A DNA stretch of 64,000 nt, from positions 1,426,001-1,490,000 of the forward strand of contig OY969794.1 of the NCBI GenBank assembly GCA_963703175.1. The letters are read 5' to 3'. A program made the translations under genes and the position numbers. The notes beneath the pieces were generated by a model. That model saw only the letters and a list, made by a program, of their open reading frames with translations, was not told the origin of the DNA and searched no databases. Shown here piece by piece: positions 23,390 through 33,325 of the stretch (within the stretch, counting starts at the first letter, position 1; each line of letters begins with the position of its first letter). The DNA is from VRUE01 sp963703175. Its GTDB lineage: Bacteria > Actinomycetota > Thermoleophilia > Solirubrobacterales > 70-9.

Positions 23390-26300
23390 GTGAGACGCCA
23401 CGAGAAGGCATCGACCGCGGGATCGACCCAGCGCCAGGCCAGCCGCCTCGGCCGCTTCTTCCGTGGAGCCGCCGCCACCCGTGGGCATTCGCATAGCGCG
23501 GCAGGGAGTAGTGCGCCCGCGCTCAGGCGGCTCGCCCTGCCACTCGCCGTCCTCGCTGCCCTCGTCTTCGCCGCTTCGGCCGGCGCCACCAAAACCCACC
23601 TCTTCAAGGAAGCCTTCGGCTCCGCCGCCCAGCCGAGCTTCTCCAACGCCATGGGCATCGCCATCGATCAGTCGAGCGGCGACGTGCTGGTCATGGAAGC
23701 CAGCGGAACCCCCTCGATCAAGCGCTATAACCCCGATGGAACTGCCGCCAACTTCTCAGGCCTCGGCACCAACGCGATCGATGGCAAAGGCAACGGCGAA
23801 TGCGCCACGGTGCCCGCCGACTGCGACCAGACTCCCCAGAACGGTCTCGGCTTCGCCTCGGCCAGCGAATCGCAGATCGCCGTCGACAACTCCGGCACCG
23901 CCACCGACGGCGACATCTACGTCACCCAGAGCTCGCCGAACGCGATCAACATCTTCTCCTCGCAAGGCAAATACCTGGGTCAGCTGACCGGGGCCGGGGC
24001 GACCAACTTCTCCGAAGCTTGCGGGGTCGCAGTCGATCCCACCGGCGCCCTCTACGTCGGCGACTACTCCGGCGGCATCCACAAGTTCCTCCCCGCGGCA
24101 AACCCACCGGTCAACGCCGACAACACCGCCAACTTCAGCACTGTCTTCCTCCCCTGCACCCTCGCCGCCGGCGCAGGCTCGAGCGCGGGCTTTCTCTTCG
24201 CCGCCCGATTCAACGGGCCGATCTCAAAGCTCGACAGCGGCACCGGGGAAGTCAAATACACTGTCTCCCCCGACGCCAACACGACCCTCTCGGTCGATCC
24301 AGGTACTGGCCACGTCTACGCCGCGACCGTCGCCACGGTCAAGGAGTTCGACGCCTCCGGTGCGGCCAGCGCCAGCAGCGTCTCCAGCTTCACGCTTCCA
24401 AGCGGCACCGTCCAGGGCATTGCCGCGCGCGCCAGCGGCGACATCTACGTCTCGCGCCCGGGTACTGCCAACCTCGAAGTCTTCGCCGGCGCCCTGGCGA
24501 CGATCCCCGATGTAACCACCAGCTCGGCGACGGCGATCGAGCCGACCGCCGCCACGCTCAACGGCACGGTCAACCCCGACGGCGCCCTGCTGAGCGAATG
24601 CAAGTTCGAATACGGCACGACGAGCGCCTACGGGCAAAGCCAGGCCTGCGACCTGACCCCGGCCGAAATCGGCACCGGGACCTCCGCCGTCGCGGTCAAA
24701 GCCGACATCAGCGGCCTCACCCTCGGCGCGACCTACCACTTCCGCCTCATCGCCAAGAACCCCGAAGGGACCTCAAACGGGGAAGACCAGACCTTCAAAA
24801 CCCTGAGCCCGCCGGCGATCATTGGGCAGTGGGCAAGCGGGGTCACCTACACCGAGGCCTCACTCAACGCCCAGATCAACCCCGAAGGCTTCCCCACCAC
24901 CTACAAATTCGAATGGGGCCCGACCACCGCCTACGGCAACAGCAGCACCCAAAGCGGCATCGGCTCAGACAACGCCAACCACACGGTGAGCGCCTTCCTC
25001 AGCGCCCTGCAGCCCGACAGCACCTACCACTACCGGGTCATCGCCACCAACTCGATCGGCACCAGCGAAGGGCCAGACCACCTCTTCAGGACCTACGCTC
25101 ACCTGCAGGCGAATACCGACTGCCCAAACCAAGACTTCCGCACCGGCCCCGCCGCCACCCTGCCCGACTGCCGCGGCTATGAGATGGTCAGCCCGATCGA
25201 CAAAAACGGCGGCGAGATTCGCACCGCGCCCAGCCTGGGCCCCGCCGCCGCCACGGCCTTTACCCAGGCTTCGCTAGACGGCAACAAAATCACCTACTCC
25301 TCGCTGTTTTCCTTCGGCGATGAGCCAGCCGGCCATTACTCAAACCAGTACCTCGCGACTCGTGGGGCAAGTGGCTGGATAACCCATGGGATCAACCCCC
25401 CGCAGAGCCTCACCATCTTCAACCCGATCTTCGTCCCCTTCATCGAATTCAACACCTACTTCCAGTACTTCAACGAAGACCTCTCAAGCGGTTGGCTTCA
25501 GGACTTCAACAAAGCGCCGCTCACCTCCGAAGCACAAGCCGCATACATGAACCTCTACCGGCGCGACAACACCGACGGCAGCCTGGAAACGCTCACGGTG
25601 AATCCCCCGCTCACGCCCACCCCCAACACCTTCGGCTTCGGGGCGATCGAAGCCGCCGAAATCCAGGGCGTCTCACGCGACGGCGCCCACGCGGTCTTCG
25701 CCGCGCGAGCCAAATTTACGCCTGACGCTTCAGCTGCAGAACCGCGCGGCATCAGCAGACAGCTCTATGACTTCAGCGGCGGAGAGCTGCACCTGGTCAG
25801 CATCCTGCCGGACGGCACCGCCAGCGCGGCAGAAAGCAACTCCCTCGGAGAGAGGCGTGGCGGATTTTACCCAGAAGGGCAGACTTCCACTCGTCACAAC
25901 ACCGTCTCCGCCGATGGCTCGCGGATCTTCTGGACGGCTGCAGATATTCTCAGCCAAGGGCGGATCTACGTCCGCCTCGACGGCGCGACGACCGTTCCCG
26001 TCTCCGCCGGCGACGCCCACTGGTGGAACGCGAGCGCCGACGGCTCCAAGGCGCTCTACTCCGAAGGCGACCTCACCATCGGCAAAGCCAGCCTGAAGGA
26101 GTTCGACGTCGACAGCGAAACGACGACCACGATCACCGACGAAGCCTACGGGGTGGCGGGCGCCAGCGAAGACCTCTCCTATATCTACTTCGCCTCCAAT
26201 GAAGCGCTCGACGCCGGCGCCAGCGCCGGCGAACCCAACCTCTACCTCTACCACGCAGGCGCGGTCAGCTTCATCGCGACGCTCTCGACTTTGGATATCA

Positions 26301-27250
26301 ATCGTGCGTCCAGCGTCGTCAAGGCCGAGCCGGTTTACCACGCCAGCAGGGTGACGCCCGACGGCCGCCACATCGCCTTCGAGTCGATCCGCAGCCTGAG
26401 CGGCTATGACAACACCGACGCGCTCAGCGGCGAACCCGACATGGAGGCCTATGTCTATGACGCTGAAAGCGATCGGCTGAGCTGCCCCTCGTGCAACCCG
26501 AGCGGCGCCCGGCCGGTCGGCCAACGGCTGCGGAGGCCTTTCACTGTGGTCGACGAGCTCGAAGGCTCCAACAGTGAACCCGCCAGATGGGCGGCTGCCT
26601 GGCTGACCACCGAAGAAGAGGCTTCTTACTCCTCTCACGTCCTCTCCGACGACGGCAACCGACTCTTCTTTAACGCCTTTGACGCGCTGGTGCCAGAGGA
26701 CACCAACGGCCGCCAAGACGTCTATGAGTGGGAGGCGCAGGGCTCAGGCGATTGCCAAAAGCCCGCCGGCTGCCTCAGCCTGATCTCGACCGGGCAAAGC
26801 CCGAAGAGCTCTGCCTTCATGGACGCCAGCCCAAACGGCTCCGATGTCTTCTTTGAAACCGCCGCCAGCATCGATCCCCAAGACCCCGGCGGCATCGACA
26901 TCTACGACGCCCGCATCGGCGGCGGCTTCCCCACCCCACCCCAGCCGACCCCCTGCCTCGGCGACGCTTGCCAAAGCCCGCCGGCGGCACCTAATGACCC
27001 GACTCCGGCAAGTGCGGGCTTCAAAGGCGCCGGGGACCTCAAGCCAAGGCACGATTGCTCAAGCGCGGCCAAGCGCGCCGCCAAGCTCTCGCGCGCGGCA
27101 AAGCAGCTGCGAAGCGAAGCGGGCAAGGCCGCCTCTGGCGCTCAGGCAAAGCGCCTGCGCCGCAGCGCAGAGCGCCTCGAGCGAAAGGCAAAGGGCCTTG
27201 GCAAGAGCGCCGCGCGCTGTAGGCGCTCTGAGCGGGGGGCGGGGCGATGA
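23390..27250 (+). CDS. giant exported NHL / Fn3 / PD40-type repeat protein
   Basis: About 1286 residues from GTG 23390, which has AAGGAG 8 nt upstream; an in-frame ATG at 23333 lacks such a site. A basic N-terminal stretch precedes the export segment (LALPLAVLAALVFAASAGA). Residues ~70-360 form an NHL-like propeller (SGDVLVMEASG, GDIYVTQSS, GALYVGDYSG). Two Fn3-like repeats follow (~375-570: TAATLNGTVNPDG..TYHFRLIAKN and EASLNAQINPEG..TYHYRVIATN). Then comes a Cys-containing CRGYEMVSPIDKNGGEI junction and a TolB/PD40-like propeller. The C-terminus is a basic Lys/Ala/Arg-rich coil that may bind the wall. The 3' end overlaps the frame of the next gene. Confidence 0.75.
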   Translation: MRRHEKASTAGSTQRQASRLGRFFRGAAATRGHSHSAAGSSAPALRRLALPLAVLAALVFAASAGATKTHLFKEAFGSAAQPSFSNAMGIAIDQSSGDVLVMEASGTPSIKRYNPDGTAANFSGLGTNAIDGKGNGECATVPADCDQTPQNGLGFASASESQIAVDNSGTATDGDIYVTQSSPNAINIFSSQGKYLGQLTGAGATNFSEACGVAVDPTGALYVGDYSGGIHKFLPAANPPVNADNTANFSTVFLPCTLAAGAGSSAGFLFAARFNGPISKLDSGTGEVKYTVSPDANTTLSVDPGTGHVYAATVATVKEFDASGAASASSVSSFTLPSGTVQGIAARASGDIYVSRPGTANLEVFAGALATIPDVTTSSATAIEPTAATLNGTVNPDGALLSECKFEYGTTSAYGQSQACDLTPAEIGTGTSAVAVKADISGLTLGATYHFRLIAKNPEGTSNGEDQTFKTLSPPAIIGQWASGVTYTEASLNAQINPEGFPTTYKFEWGPTTAYGNSSTQSGIGSDNANHTVSAFLSALQPDSTYHYRVIATNSIGTSEGPDHLFRTYAHLQANTDCPNQDFRTGPAATLPDCRGYEMVSPIDKNGGEIRTAPSLGPAAATAFTQASLDGNKITYSSLFSFGDEPAGHYSNQYLATRGASGWITHGINPPQSLTIFNPIFVPFIEFNTYFQYFNEDLSSGWLQDFNKAPLTSEAQAAYMNLYRRDNTDGSLETLTVNPPLTPTPNTFGFGAIEAAEIQGVSRDGAHAVFAARAKFTPDASAAEPRGISRQLYDFSGGELHLVSILPDGTASAAESNSLGERRGGFYPEGQTSTRHNTVSADGSRIFWTAADILSQGRIYVRLDGATTVPVSAGDAHWWNASADGSKALYSEGDLTIGKASLKEFDVDSETTTTITDEAYGVAGASEDLSYIYFASNEALDAGASAGEPNLYLYHAGAVSFIATLSTLDINRASSVVKAEPVYHASRVTPDGRHIAFESIRSLSGYDNTDALSGEPDMEAYVYDAESDRLSCPSCNPSGARPVGQRLRRPFTVVDELEGSNSEPARWAAAWLTTEEEASYSSHVLSDDGNRLFFNAFDALVPEDTNGRQDVYEWEAQGSGDCQKPAGCLSLISTGQSPKSSAFMDASPNGSDVFFETAASIDPQDPGGIDIYDARIGGGFPTPPQPTPCLGDACQSPPAAPNDPTPASAGFKGAGDLKPRHDCSSAAKRAAKLSRAAKQLRSEAGKAASGAQAKRLRRSAERLERKAKGLGKSAARCRRSERGAGR

Positions 27251-27306
27251 GGCACGCCGCCAAGCAATCGAGTGCCGCCTGGCCCGCCGACAAGGAGACC
27301 GAGAAG

Positions 27307-30207
27307 ATGAATAAAAGCGCCAACTACCGTTCCCGCAGCGCCCTGCTCGCCAGCATTGCCGCGACCGCCGCCCTGCTGATCTGCGCGATCGCCGCCCCAA
27401 CGGCATCTGGCGCCTTTGGCCTCAACAACTTTGACGTCACCGCCACCAACCAAGACGGAACCCCCGATACCCAGGCGGGCTCTCACCCCTTCGCGTTCAC
27501 GACCTCCTTCGGCCTCAACTACACCGAACCGGCCTTCTTTGAATGGCTCCCCGGCGGCGAGCTAAAGGACGCGATCTTCACCCAGATGGCCGGGCTAACC
27601 GGCGACGTCGGCGCGATCCCCTACTGCTCGGTCAGCGACTTCGCCGTGATTCAACCTGGCGGCGACTCGCTTTGCCCCGACAAAACGGCGGTCGGCCTGG
27701 TCTCAAACCAGCTCCAGGCGCCCTTCCTTTGGGTGCAGAACTCCGTCTATAACTTAAAGCCCCCGCCTGGGGTGGTGGTGAGGATCGGCTTCAAGGTCTT
27801 GCTCGTGCCGGTGGTCATCGACATCGGCGTCAAGCAGGGCGGTGAGAACAACGTCGAAGCCACCCTCGGCAACACCCCCCAGGTGGCGACCGTCTTTGGC
27901 TCGGTGTTGCAGCTCTGGGGCAACCCGGCAGATCCGGGGCACGACGAAGTGCGCGGCGCTTGCGGGGAGGGGAACGAACGCGAAGCCGAAGAATTCCCCG
28001 GATTCTTTCCCAGCCCACCCGGAGGGGTAGTGACCTGCCCGGTCCAAACCGAAGAAAAGCCTTTCCTGACCCTGCCACGCAGCTGCAGCGGCCCGAGCGC
28101 CACCAGCTATCGGGCCGACTCCTGGGAAGAACCGGGCATCTGGGATGAAGGCAGCTCCCTCACCCACGACAACTCAGAACCGCCGATCCCCCAGGGCTTC
28201 ACCGGCTGCGGCAAACTGGGCTTTGCGCCAAAGGTCGATTCGAAGCTCTCAACCGATCAGGCCGAGACCGGCAGCGGGCTTGACTTCAACCTCGACTTCT
28301 CCGATGAAGGGCTAAAGAGCAAAGACGGCCTGGCTAACTCAGAAACCAAAAAAGCCGTTGTCACCTTGCCTGAAGGGGTGACGATCAACCCCTCGGTCGG
28401 CGAAGGCCTCGGTGTCTGCACGCCAGCAGACCTCGAACGGGAGACCTTGAATTCAAAACCAGGGGAAGGCTGTCCCAACTCCTCAAAGGTAGGCACCTTG
28501 CACGCCGACCTGCCGATCGTCGCAGAAGGCCTCGAGGGCTCGATCTTCTTGGCCACCCAAGATGACCCGGCAACCACCCAACCGGGAGCAGAGAACCCCT
28601 TTGACTCCCTGCTCGCCTCCTACTTCGTCGTCAAGAACCCCAACCTGGGGGCGATCGCGAAGCTGCCGGCCCTAATCGAACCTGATCCAAAGACGGGAAG
28701 GCTCGTTGTCACCCTTGACGACATCCCCCAGTTCCCACTCGGGCACTTCAACGCCCATCTGCGCGAGGGCCAAAGGGCGCCTTTGATCAGCCCCGCAACC
28801 TGTGGCACCTACACCACCGAGGCAAAGCTCTACCCCCGCTCAGACCCCACTAACCCGAGAACGGTGACCTCTGAGCTCCAGATCACCCAAGGCAAAGGCG
28901 GCGGCGCCTGCCCACCGGGGGGCGTGCCGCCCTTCAATCCCCGCTTTGAAGGCGGAGCGATCAACAACAACGCCGGCTCCTTTTCTCCCTTCAACATGCG
29001 GCTGATCAGAGAAGACGGAGAACAGGACATGACCAAGTTCTCCTCGATCTTGCCCCCCGGGGAGCTCGGATCGCTGGCGGGAGTGAGCAAATGCCCAGAC
29101 GCGGCGATAGCGCTCGCCCGCTCAAAGACCGGTAGGCAGGAGCTGGCAAGCCCCTCTTGTCCGCAAAACAGCCTGATCGGCCACACCCTGGCCGGAGCGG
29201 GAGTCGGCGGGGCGCTCACCTACGTCGGCGGCCAGATCTATTTGGGAGGCCCCTTTCACGGCGATCCCTTGAGCGTGATCTCGGTGACCCCAGCGGTGGC
29301 CGGTCCCTTTGACGCCGGAACGGTGGTCGTCCAATTGGCGCTGAACCTCAACTCCAAAACCGCAGAAGTGGAAGTAGACGGAGCCAACTCTGAACCGATC
29401 CCCCACATCCTCAAGGGCATCGTCTTAAAGCTGAGAGATCTGCGGGTCTACGTCGACAGACCCAACTTCACCTTGAACCCGACGAGCTGCGATCCGAGCA
29501 GCGCCAAAGCAAGGCTCTTTGGCTCCTACTTGGACGTCTTTAATCCCGCAGATGATGTGCCAGTAGATCTCTCAACCCGCTACCAGGCTGCAAACTGCCT
29601 GAACTTGGGCTTTAAGCCGAAACTCGCCTTAAACCTCAAAGGCGGCACGAAAAGAGGAGGCCACCCAGGGCTCGAGGCCCTCTACACGCCTAAAGCAGGC
29701 GACGCCAACATCAAAGGCCTGGTCGTGAGGTTGCCTCGTTCGGCTTTCCTCGACCAAGCCCACATCAAAACGATCTGCACCCGAGTGCAGTTCGCAGCCA
29801 AGCAATGTCCAGAGAGATCCCAGTACGGCTACATCAAAGCCTGGACCCCGCTGCTTGATGAACCGCTGCAGGGCCCGGTCTACCTGCGCTCCTCTAACCA
29901 CAAGCTGCCCGACCTCGTCTTTGACCTGCACGGCCTTGTAGACATCGAGGTCTCGGTCAGAATCGACTCAGCCCATGGAGGGATCAGGGCGACGCTTGAA
30001 GACTCACCTGATGCACCGCTCTCCAAAGTCATCTTGCGCATGCAGGGCGCCAAAAAGGGCCTGATCATCAACAGTCGCAACCTCTGCGGCTCGACCAATA
30101 AGGCCAACGTGGTCTTCGAAGGACAAAACGGCAAGCGGTTCAGTGCTAACCCGGTGATGCGGCCTGAATGTGGTGGCGGGCGGGGGCACAAGCGACAGCG
30201 CCGCTAG
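27307..30207 (+). CDS. large exported protein of unknown function
   Basis: About 966 residues from ATG 27307, chosen because AAGGAG lies 9 nt upstream and a classic signal peptide follows (ALLASIAATAALLICAIAAPTASGA, cut near residue 36). An in-frame ATG at 27247 overlaps the preceding stop, so the genes are coupled. The mature part is beta-rich with scattered Cys pairs and repeated phrases (KTAVGLVSNQ, PEGVTINPSVGEGLGVCTPADLE, GLVVRLPRSAFLDQAHIKTICTRVQFAAKQCP). I recognise it as a type seen in Solirubrobacterales genomes but know no function. It probably forms a secreted or surface pair with the preceding protein. Confidence 0.75.
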   Translation: MNKSANYRSRSALLASIAATAALLICAIAAPTASGAFGLNNFDVTATNQDGTPDTQAGSHPFAFTTSFGLNYTEPAFFEWLPGGELKDAIFTQMAGLTGDVGAIPYCSVSDFAVIQPGGDSLCPDKTAVGLVSNQLQAPFLWVQNSVYNLKPPPGVVVRIGFKVLLVPVVIDIGVKQGGENNVEATLGNTPQVATVFGSVLQLWGNPADPGHDEVRGACGEGNEREAEEFPGFFPSPPGGVVTCPVQTEEKPFLTLPRSCSGPSATSYRADSWEEPGIWDEGSSLTHDNSEPPIPQGFTGCGKLGFAPKVDSKLSTDQAETGSGLDFNLDFSDEGLKSKDGLANSETKKAVVTLPEGVTINPSVGEGLGVCTPADLERETLNSKPGEGCPNSSKVGTLHADLPIVAEGLEGSIFLATQDDPATTQPGAENPFDSLLASYFVVKNPNLGAIAKLPALIEPDPKTGRLVVTLDDIPQFPLGHFNAHLREGQRAPLISPATCGTYTTEAKLYPRSDPTNPRTVTSELQITQGKGGGACPPGGVPPFNPRFEGGAINNNAGSFSPFNMRLIREDGEQDMTKFSSILPPGELGSLAGVSKCPDAAIALARSKTGRQELASPSCPQNSLIGHTLAGAGVGGALTYVGGQIYLGGPFHGDPLSVISVTPAVAGPFDAGTVVVQLALNLNSKTAEVEVDGANSEPIPHILKGIVLKLRDLRVYVDRPNFTLNPTSCDPSSAKARLFGSYLDVFNPADDVPVDLSTRYQAANCLNLGFKPKLALNLKGGTKRGGHPGLEALYTPKAGDANIKGLVVRLPRSAFLDQAHIKTICTRVQFAAKQCPERSQYGYIKAWTPLLDEPLQGPVYLRSSNHKLPDLVFDLHGLVDIEVSVRIDSAHGGIRATLEDSPDAPLSKVILRMQGAKKGLIINSRNLCGSTNKANVVFEGQNGKRFSANPVMRPECGGGRGHKRQRR

Positions 30208-30757
30208 GCGTCTTCCGCCGGGGTCCCACGGGATCCCGGCGGAGGTCGTCGCGCGCAACCAGCGCGAACGGTTGGTTGCGGCGATGGCGGAGGTCTGCGC
30301 CGAGGGGGGATACGGTCAGGCTTCGGTGGCTGAGGTGGCGAAGCGCGCCGGCGTCTCCTCGCTCACCTTCTACAAGCAGTTCGGCGGCAAGGACGACTGC
30401 ATGCTCGCCGCCCACAGGCAGCTGTTAGGGCGGCTGCTGGAGGAGATCGATCGGGCGTGCGAGGTGGAGAGCGCGGCCGAGGGCGGGGTGCGAGTCGCAA
30501 TCCGCACCGCCCTTGTCTTGCTCGCCGCGGATCCCCCCTCGGCGTGTTTGTTGACGGTTGAGATCCTCGCCGCCGGCCCCGAGGGAGCGAAGCGTCACGA
30601 CGCGATGGTCTCGGCTCTCGCCGAGCGGTGGGAGACGAGCTGGGTGCTCGCCGCGGGAGTGCTGGCTTTGGTCGGCAAGCTCATGGCGGTCGGCGAAGCC
30701 GATCGCCTGCCGGAGTTCGAGGACGAGCTGGCCGGCGTGCTTTCGTTGCAGAGTTAG
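30170..30757 (+). CDS. TetR/AcrR-family transcriptional regulator
   Basis: 195 residues from GTG 30170, overlapping the end of the large exported protein gene by 38 nt; the exact start is uncertain. It has the subgroup motif LPPGSHGIPAEVVARNQRERLVAAM and HTH EVCAEGGYGQASVAEVAKRAGVSSLTFYKQFGGKDDCMLAAH. The effector domain is about 30 residues shorter than in the upstream TetR genes. The overlap suggests co-transcription with the exported proteins, so it may be their regulator. Confidence 0.85.
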   Translation: MVAGGGTSDSAARRLPPGSHGIPAEVVARNQRERLVAAMAEVCAEGGYGQASVAEVAKRAGVSSLTFYKQFGGKDDCMLAAHRQLLGRLLEEIDRACEVESAAEGGVRVAIRTALVLLAADPPSACLLTVEILAAGPEGAKRHDAMVSALAERWETSWVLAAGVLALVGKLMAVGEADRLPEFEDELAGVLSLQS

Positions 30758-30799
30758 CCCAGAAGATTTTGTTTCCGCGCACCACTTGCGCAACGTGTT

Positions 30800-30816
30800 G
30801 TCTCAGAATCTGAGAC
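30800..30816. promoter_or_regulatory. palindrome abutting a start codon
   Basis: GTCTCAGAATCTGAGAC has perfect 7-bp arms and ends 1 nt before the ATG at 30818. No Shine-Dalgarno sequence is visible there, so the site either masks translation start as a hairpin or is an operator at the start point of a leaderless transcript. Confidence 0.45.
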
Positions 30817-30817
30817 C

Positions 30818-31033
30818 ATGTACAAGATGAGAGAGAGCTGGACCGACGAGCGGTTGGACGACTTTCGCGACGAGGTCAATAGGCGCTTCGACAAGGTCGA
30901 TCATGAGCTCAACCGCATCAACGACCGGCTCGACGGCCTCCATAAGATTCTGATCTATGCCGTCCTCACGCTGGGGGCGTCGACGGTTGCCGGTTGGGCT
31001 ACGGTGGTCGCCCTTGTCATCACCCGGACCTGA
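30818..31033 (+). CDS. small coiled-coil, single-pass membrane protein
   Basis: 71 residues. An acidic/basic amphipathic helix with heptads (DERLDDFRDEVNRRFDKVDHELNRINDRLDGLHK) is followed by one C-terminal membrane helix (ILIYAVLTLGASTVAGWATVVALVI). The tail-anchored coiled-coil layout matches the 59392-59634 product; both contain an ERLDD start and RFD heptads. Function unknown; such small proteins are common in actinobacterial genomes. Convergent with the gene ending at 31055. Confidence 0.65.
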   Translation: MYKMRESWTDERLDDFRDEVNRRFDKVDHELNRINDRLDGLHKILIYAVLTLGASTVAGWATVVALVITRT

Positions 31034-31054
31034 CGCAGTCTCAGCGTCCCGAGG

Positions 31055-32044
31055 CTAAATCCCGAACTCGACCCAGAGCGGGTAGTGGTCGGAGATGTGC
31101 CACGAGGCTTTCTGCGGGTCCCAGTCGGTGAGCAGGTGCTTGGTCCACTCGAAGCGGCCGGCGTGGCCGGCGTCCTTTTCGAAGTTGAGCGTCAGCGCCG
31201 TCCGTTTGCCCTCGGTGAACCAGGCGATCTGGTCGTAGTAGTGCTCCTTGCCGAGCTTGTCGGAGACGCTGCGCGAGAGCCCTTGCAGCTCCGCCGGCGG
31301 TTCGAGGCCGGTCGAGGTGAGCGCTTTGAAGTTGGGGTCGTCCTTGCGGTCGATGTTGAAGTCGCCGAGGCAGATCAGGTTCTGGTTGTAGTCCTCGGCG
31401 GTCCGCTTCGCCCACTCGGCCAGCCACTCGGCGATTCCGGCCAACTCGTCGGTTCGCCCGGCGGCATCGTCGCCGTATTTGACGTGCAGGGTGACGAGGA
31501 TGAAGGTCTGCCCGCCGGAGATGAAGCTGACCGCGTAGGGCGTGCGGACGAACTGTTCTTTTAGCGTGCCCTCGCCGGCTTTCAGGATTTCTTCGGGAAT
31601 GACCAGCTCGGCCGCCAGGCCCGAGGGTCGCACCCGCTGCGTGTCGAAGAGGAAGGCGAGGCGCTCGTCGTTGCCGGCCGAGGCCGTGTTGACGTCGGTG
31701 AGGATCAGTCCCCAGTCGGGCCCCAGCGCCTTGAGCACGTGGCGCAGCGCCCGTAGATTTGAGCGGGCCTCCTGGACCGCGACCACGTCGAAGCGGGAGA
31801 GAATCGCGGCGATCGCCAGGGCGTCGGCCATGTTGCGTTTCGGGCTGTCTTTGGCCCCTCGCTCCCAGGTGTCCGACATGCCGCCGAAGTCGCGCACGTT
31901 CCAGGTGGCGACGAGCAGGTTGCGGTCGAGGCGCCGCGCCGGGACCTCCGCGTCGAGCCCGGCTTCCAGCTTCGCCAACTCGTCCCGGGTTGCCTTGGGC
32001 GGTTCGAGGATCGCCGCGTTGTCACCGATTGCGAGAGCGGACAT
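31055..32044 (-). CDS. endonuclease/exonuclease/phosphatase (EEP) family protein
   Basis: 329 residues, ATG 32044. EEP (DNase I-like) motifs in order: LLVATWNVRDFGG near residue 44, VVAVQEARSNLRALRHVL near 91, LVTLHVKYG, CLGDFNIDRKDDP near 227 and ISDHYPLWVEF at the end, giving the expected Asn, Glu, Asp-x-Asn and Asp-His residues. No signal peptide, so probably cytosolic. It is the last gene of a minus-strand run with the tyrosinase genes (7-nt gap), an unusual pairing. Confidence 0.85.
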   Translation of the reverse strand: MSALAIGDNAAILEPPKATRDELAKLEAGLDAEVPARRLDRNLLVATWNVRDFGGMSDTWERGAKDSPKRNMADALAIAAILSRFDVVAVQEARSNLRALRHVLKALGPDWGLILTDVNTASAGNDERLAFLFDTQRVRPSGLAAELVIPEEILKAGEGTLKEQFVRTPYAVSFISGGQTFILVTLHVKYGDDAAGRTDELAGIAEWLAEWAKRTAEDYNQNLICLGDFNIDRKDDPNFKALTSTGLEPPAELQGLSRSVSDKLGKEHYYDQIAWFTEGKRTALTLNFEKDAGHAGRFEWTKHLLTDWDPQKASWHISDHYPLWVEFGI

Positions 32045-32051
32045 CGGATCC

Positions 32052-32501
32052 TCAGCTGTAGGTCACCAGTCGGACCAGCTCGCAGGGGGCTATGTCGGAG
32101 GCGCCCACGGCCTCCCCTTTCGATTCGCGAACGACTGCGACCACGTGCACCCGCACCCTTTTCTTGGTCACCCGCGAGAGCGCCTCGGTGACCGTCACCG
32201 AGATCGTCTGCGGCGTCAGCGGGTGCGGCGGGCGCCGGTCGAACTCGTCGACATAGCGTTCTTTGGGGGCGCAATGCCCTTCGGCTCCGAAGCAACCGCC
32301 GTGTCCGAAGACGGTAAAAGATCCCGCGTAGCCCTTCTCGGCGTCGCGCGGCGTCTTCTCCGTCGCGCCGGCGTTGTCGAGGAAGATCCGCGCCTCGTAG
32401 GTGGGCCCGGAGTGGTCGACTCCGTAGAAGACCAGGTCGGCCCGGGCGATGTCCTCGCGGTCGGCGGGCAGGTCGAGCGGTTGCGAGTGAAAGCGCTTCA
32501 T
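32052..32501 (-). CDS. stand-alone tyrosinase-associated C-terminal domain protein
   Basis: 149 residues, ATG 32501, overlapping the tyrosinase stop (ATGA). The sequence YEARIFLDNAGATEKTPRDAEKGYAGSFTVFGHGGCFGAEGHC resembles the beta-sandwich region that follows the copper domain in some bacterial tyrosinases and plant polyphenol oxidases. Here it is a separate protein. In plant enzymes this domain shields the active site until it is cleaved; a caddie- or chaperone-like role here is inferred. Confidence 0.65.
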   Translation of the reverse strand: MKRFHSQPLDLPADREDIARADLVFYGVDHSGPTYEARIFLDNAGATEKTPRDAEKGYAGSFTVFGHGGCFGAEGHCAPKERYVDEFDRRPPHPLTPQTISVTVTEALSRVTKKRVRVHVVAVVRESKGEAVGASDIAPCELVRLVTYS

Positions 32502-33325
32502 CGCCGTGCTCCCACTGGGGCCGACGCGCTCGAGGCGGCGTAGTCATAGCCGAGCGCCGTGACGCTGAGCGTCTGGCGCACCGTCATCCTGAACGGCGGC
32601 AGCGCTTCGTCGAGGATCGAGGCCGGAGGAAGCGATCCGGGGTGGCGCAGCTGCCACACACGCCAGAGCCGATCGCACATCGTGTGGTGCGCCCAGAACA
32701 CCGGGTCGAAGGCGGCGAAGGGGATCACACCCATGTGCCCGCCGACCCATCCATGGACACGGCCGTGAAGCTGCTCCAGTGCCCCGTTGAAATCGGTGAA
32801 CTGGGGCCGGGAGAGGACGTCCTCGACCTCTTCCCTGCTGGGCAGGCCGCTCTGGCCGGCGGTGTCGCGCCTGGTTTTAGGCCCGACGACGAGACCGCCT
32901 TTTTTTCCCTGTTCGAGCGCCAGTTTCGAGACCTTGGCCGAGTAGAGCGGGTTCGGCTTGCCTTCGGCGTTTGCTCGCAGGTAGGGCTGAGGCAGCTTCG
33001 AGGTGATCTCCGGTCCGGTCTGCCAGTCCCACCAGACCAGCCCCGCGTTGGGGGCTCGGTCACGCAGTGCCCGCTCGAAGAAGTACAGGTAGGCCCGGTG
33101 CCAGGGCAGGAAGTAGGGGGTGCCGTGGGCGTTCTCGCAGCCGATCGGCAGCGGCAGCCCGTGTATCCCCGCGAAGTACTCGTAGCCGCGATCGTCGGGA
33201 ATCGTGTAGGCGGTGGCGAACGCTTTGCGAAGCGTTTTCTGCTGCCCTGCCGTGAGCCGATCCGCGTTGCGGCGGAAGCGAACCGGTGCGGCCGGCTGCT
33301 GACCGCTAGGAGCACCGGTGCTCAC
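32498..33325 (-). CDS. tyrosinase (type-3 copper oxidase)
   Basis: 275 residues from GTG 33325; the frame is open further upstream, but that region codes another small protein in a different frame. CuA region: IHGLP...HGTPYFLPWHRAYLYFFERAL, giving the spaced His residues. CuB region: HGRVHGWVGGHMGVIPFAAFDPVFWAHHTMCDRLWRVWQ. Such enzymes oxidise monophenols and diphenols to quinones, leading to melanin. No signal peptide is visible. The genes on either side overlap it by 4 nt, so the set is translationally coupled. Confidence 0.88.
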   Translation of the reverse strand: MSTGAPSGQQPAAPVRFRRNADRLTAGQQKTLRKAFATAYTIPDDRGYEYFAGIHGLPLPIGCENAHGTPYFLPWHRAYLYFFERALRDRAPNAGLVWWDWQTGPEITSKLPQPYLRANAEGKPNPLYSAKVSKLALEQGKKGGLVVGPKTRRDTAGQSGLPSREEVEDVLSRPQFTDFNGALEQLHGRVHGWVGGHMGVIPFAAFDPVFWAHHTMCDRLWRVWQLRHPGSLPPASILDEALPPFRMTVRQTLSVTALGYDYAASSASAPVGARR

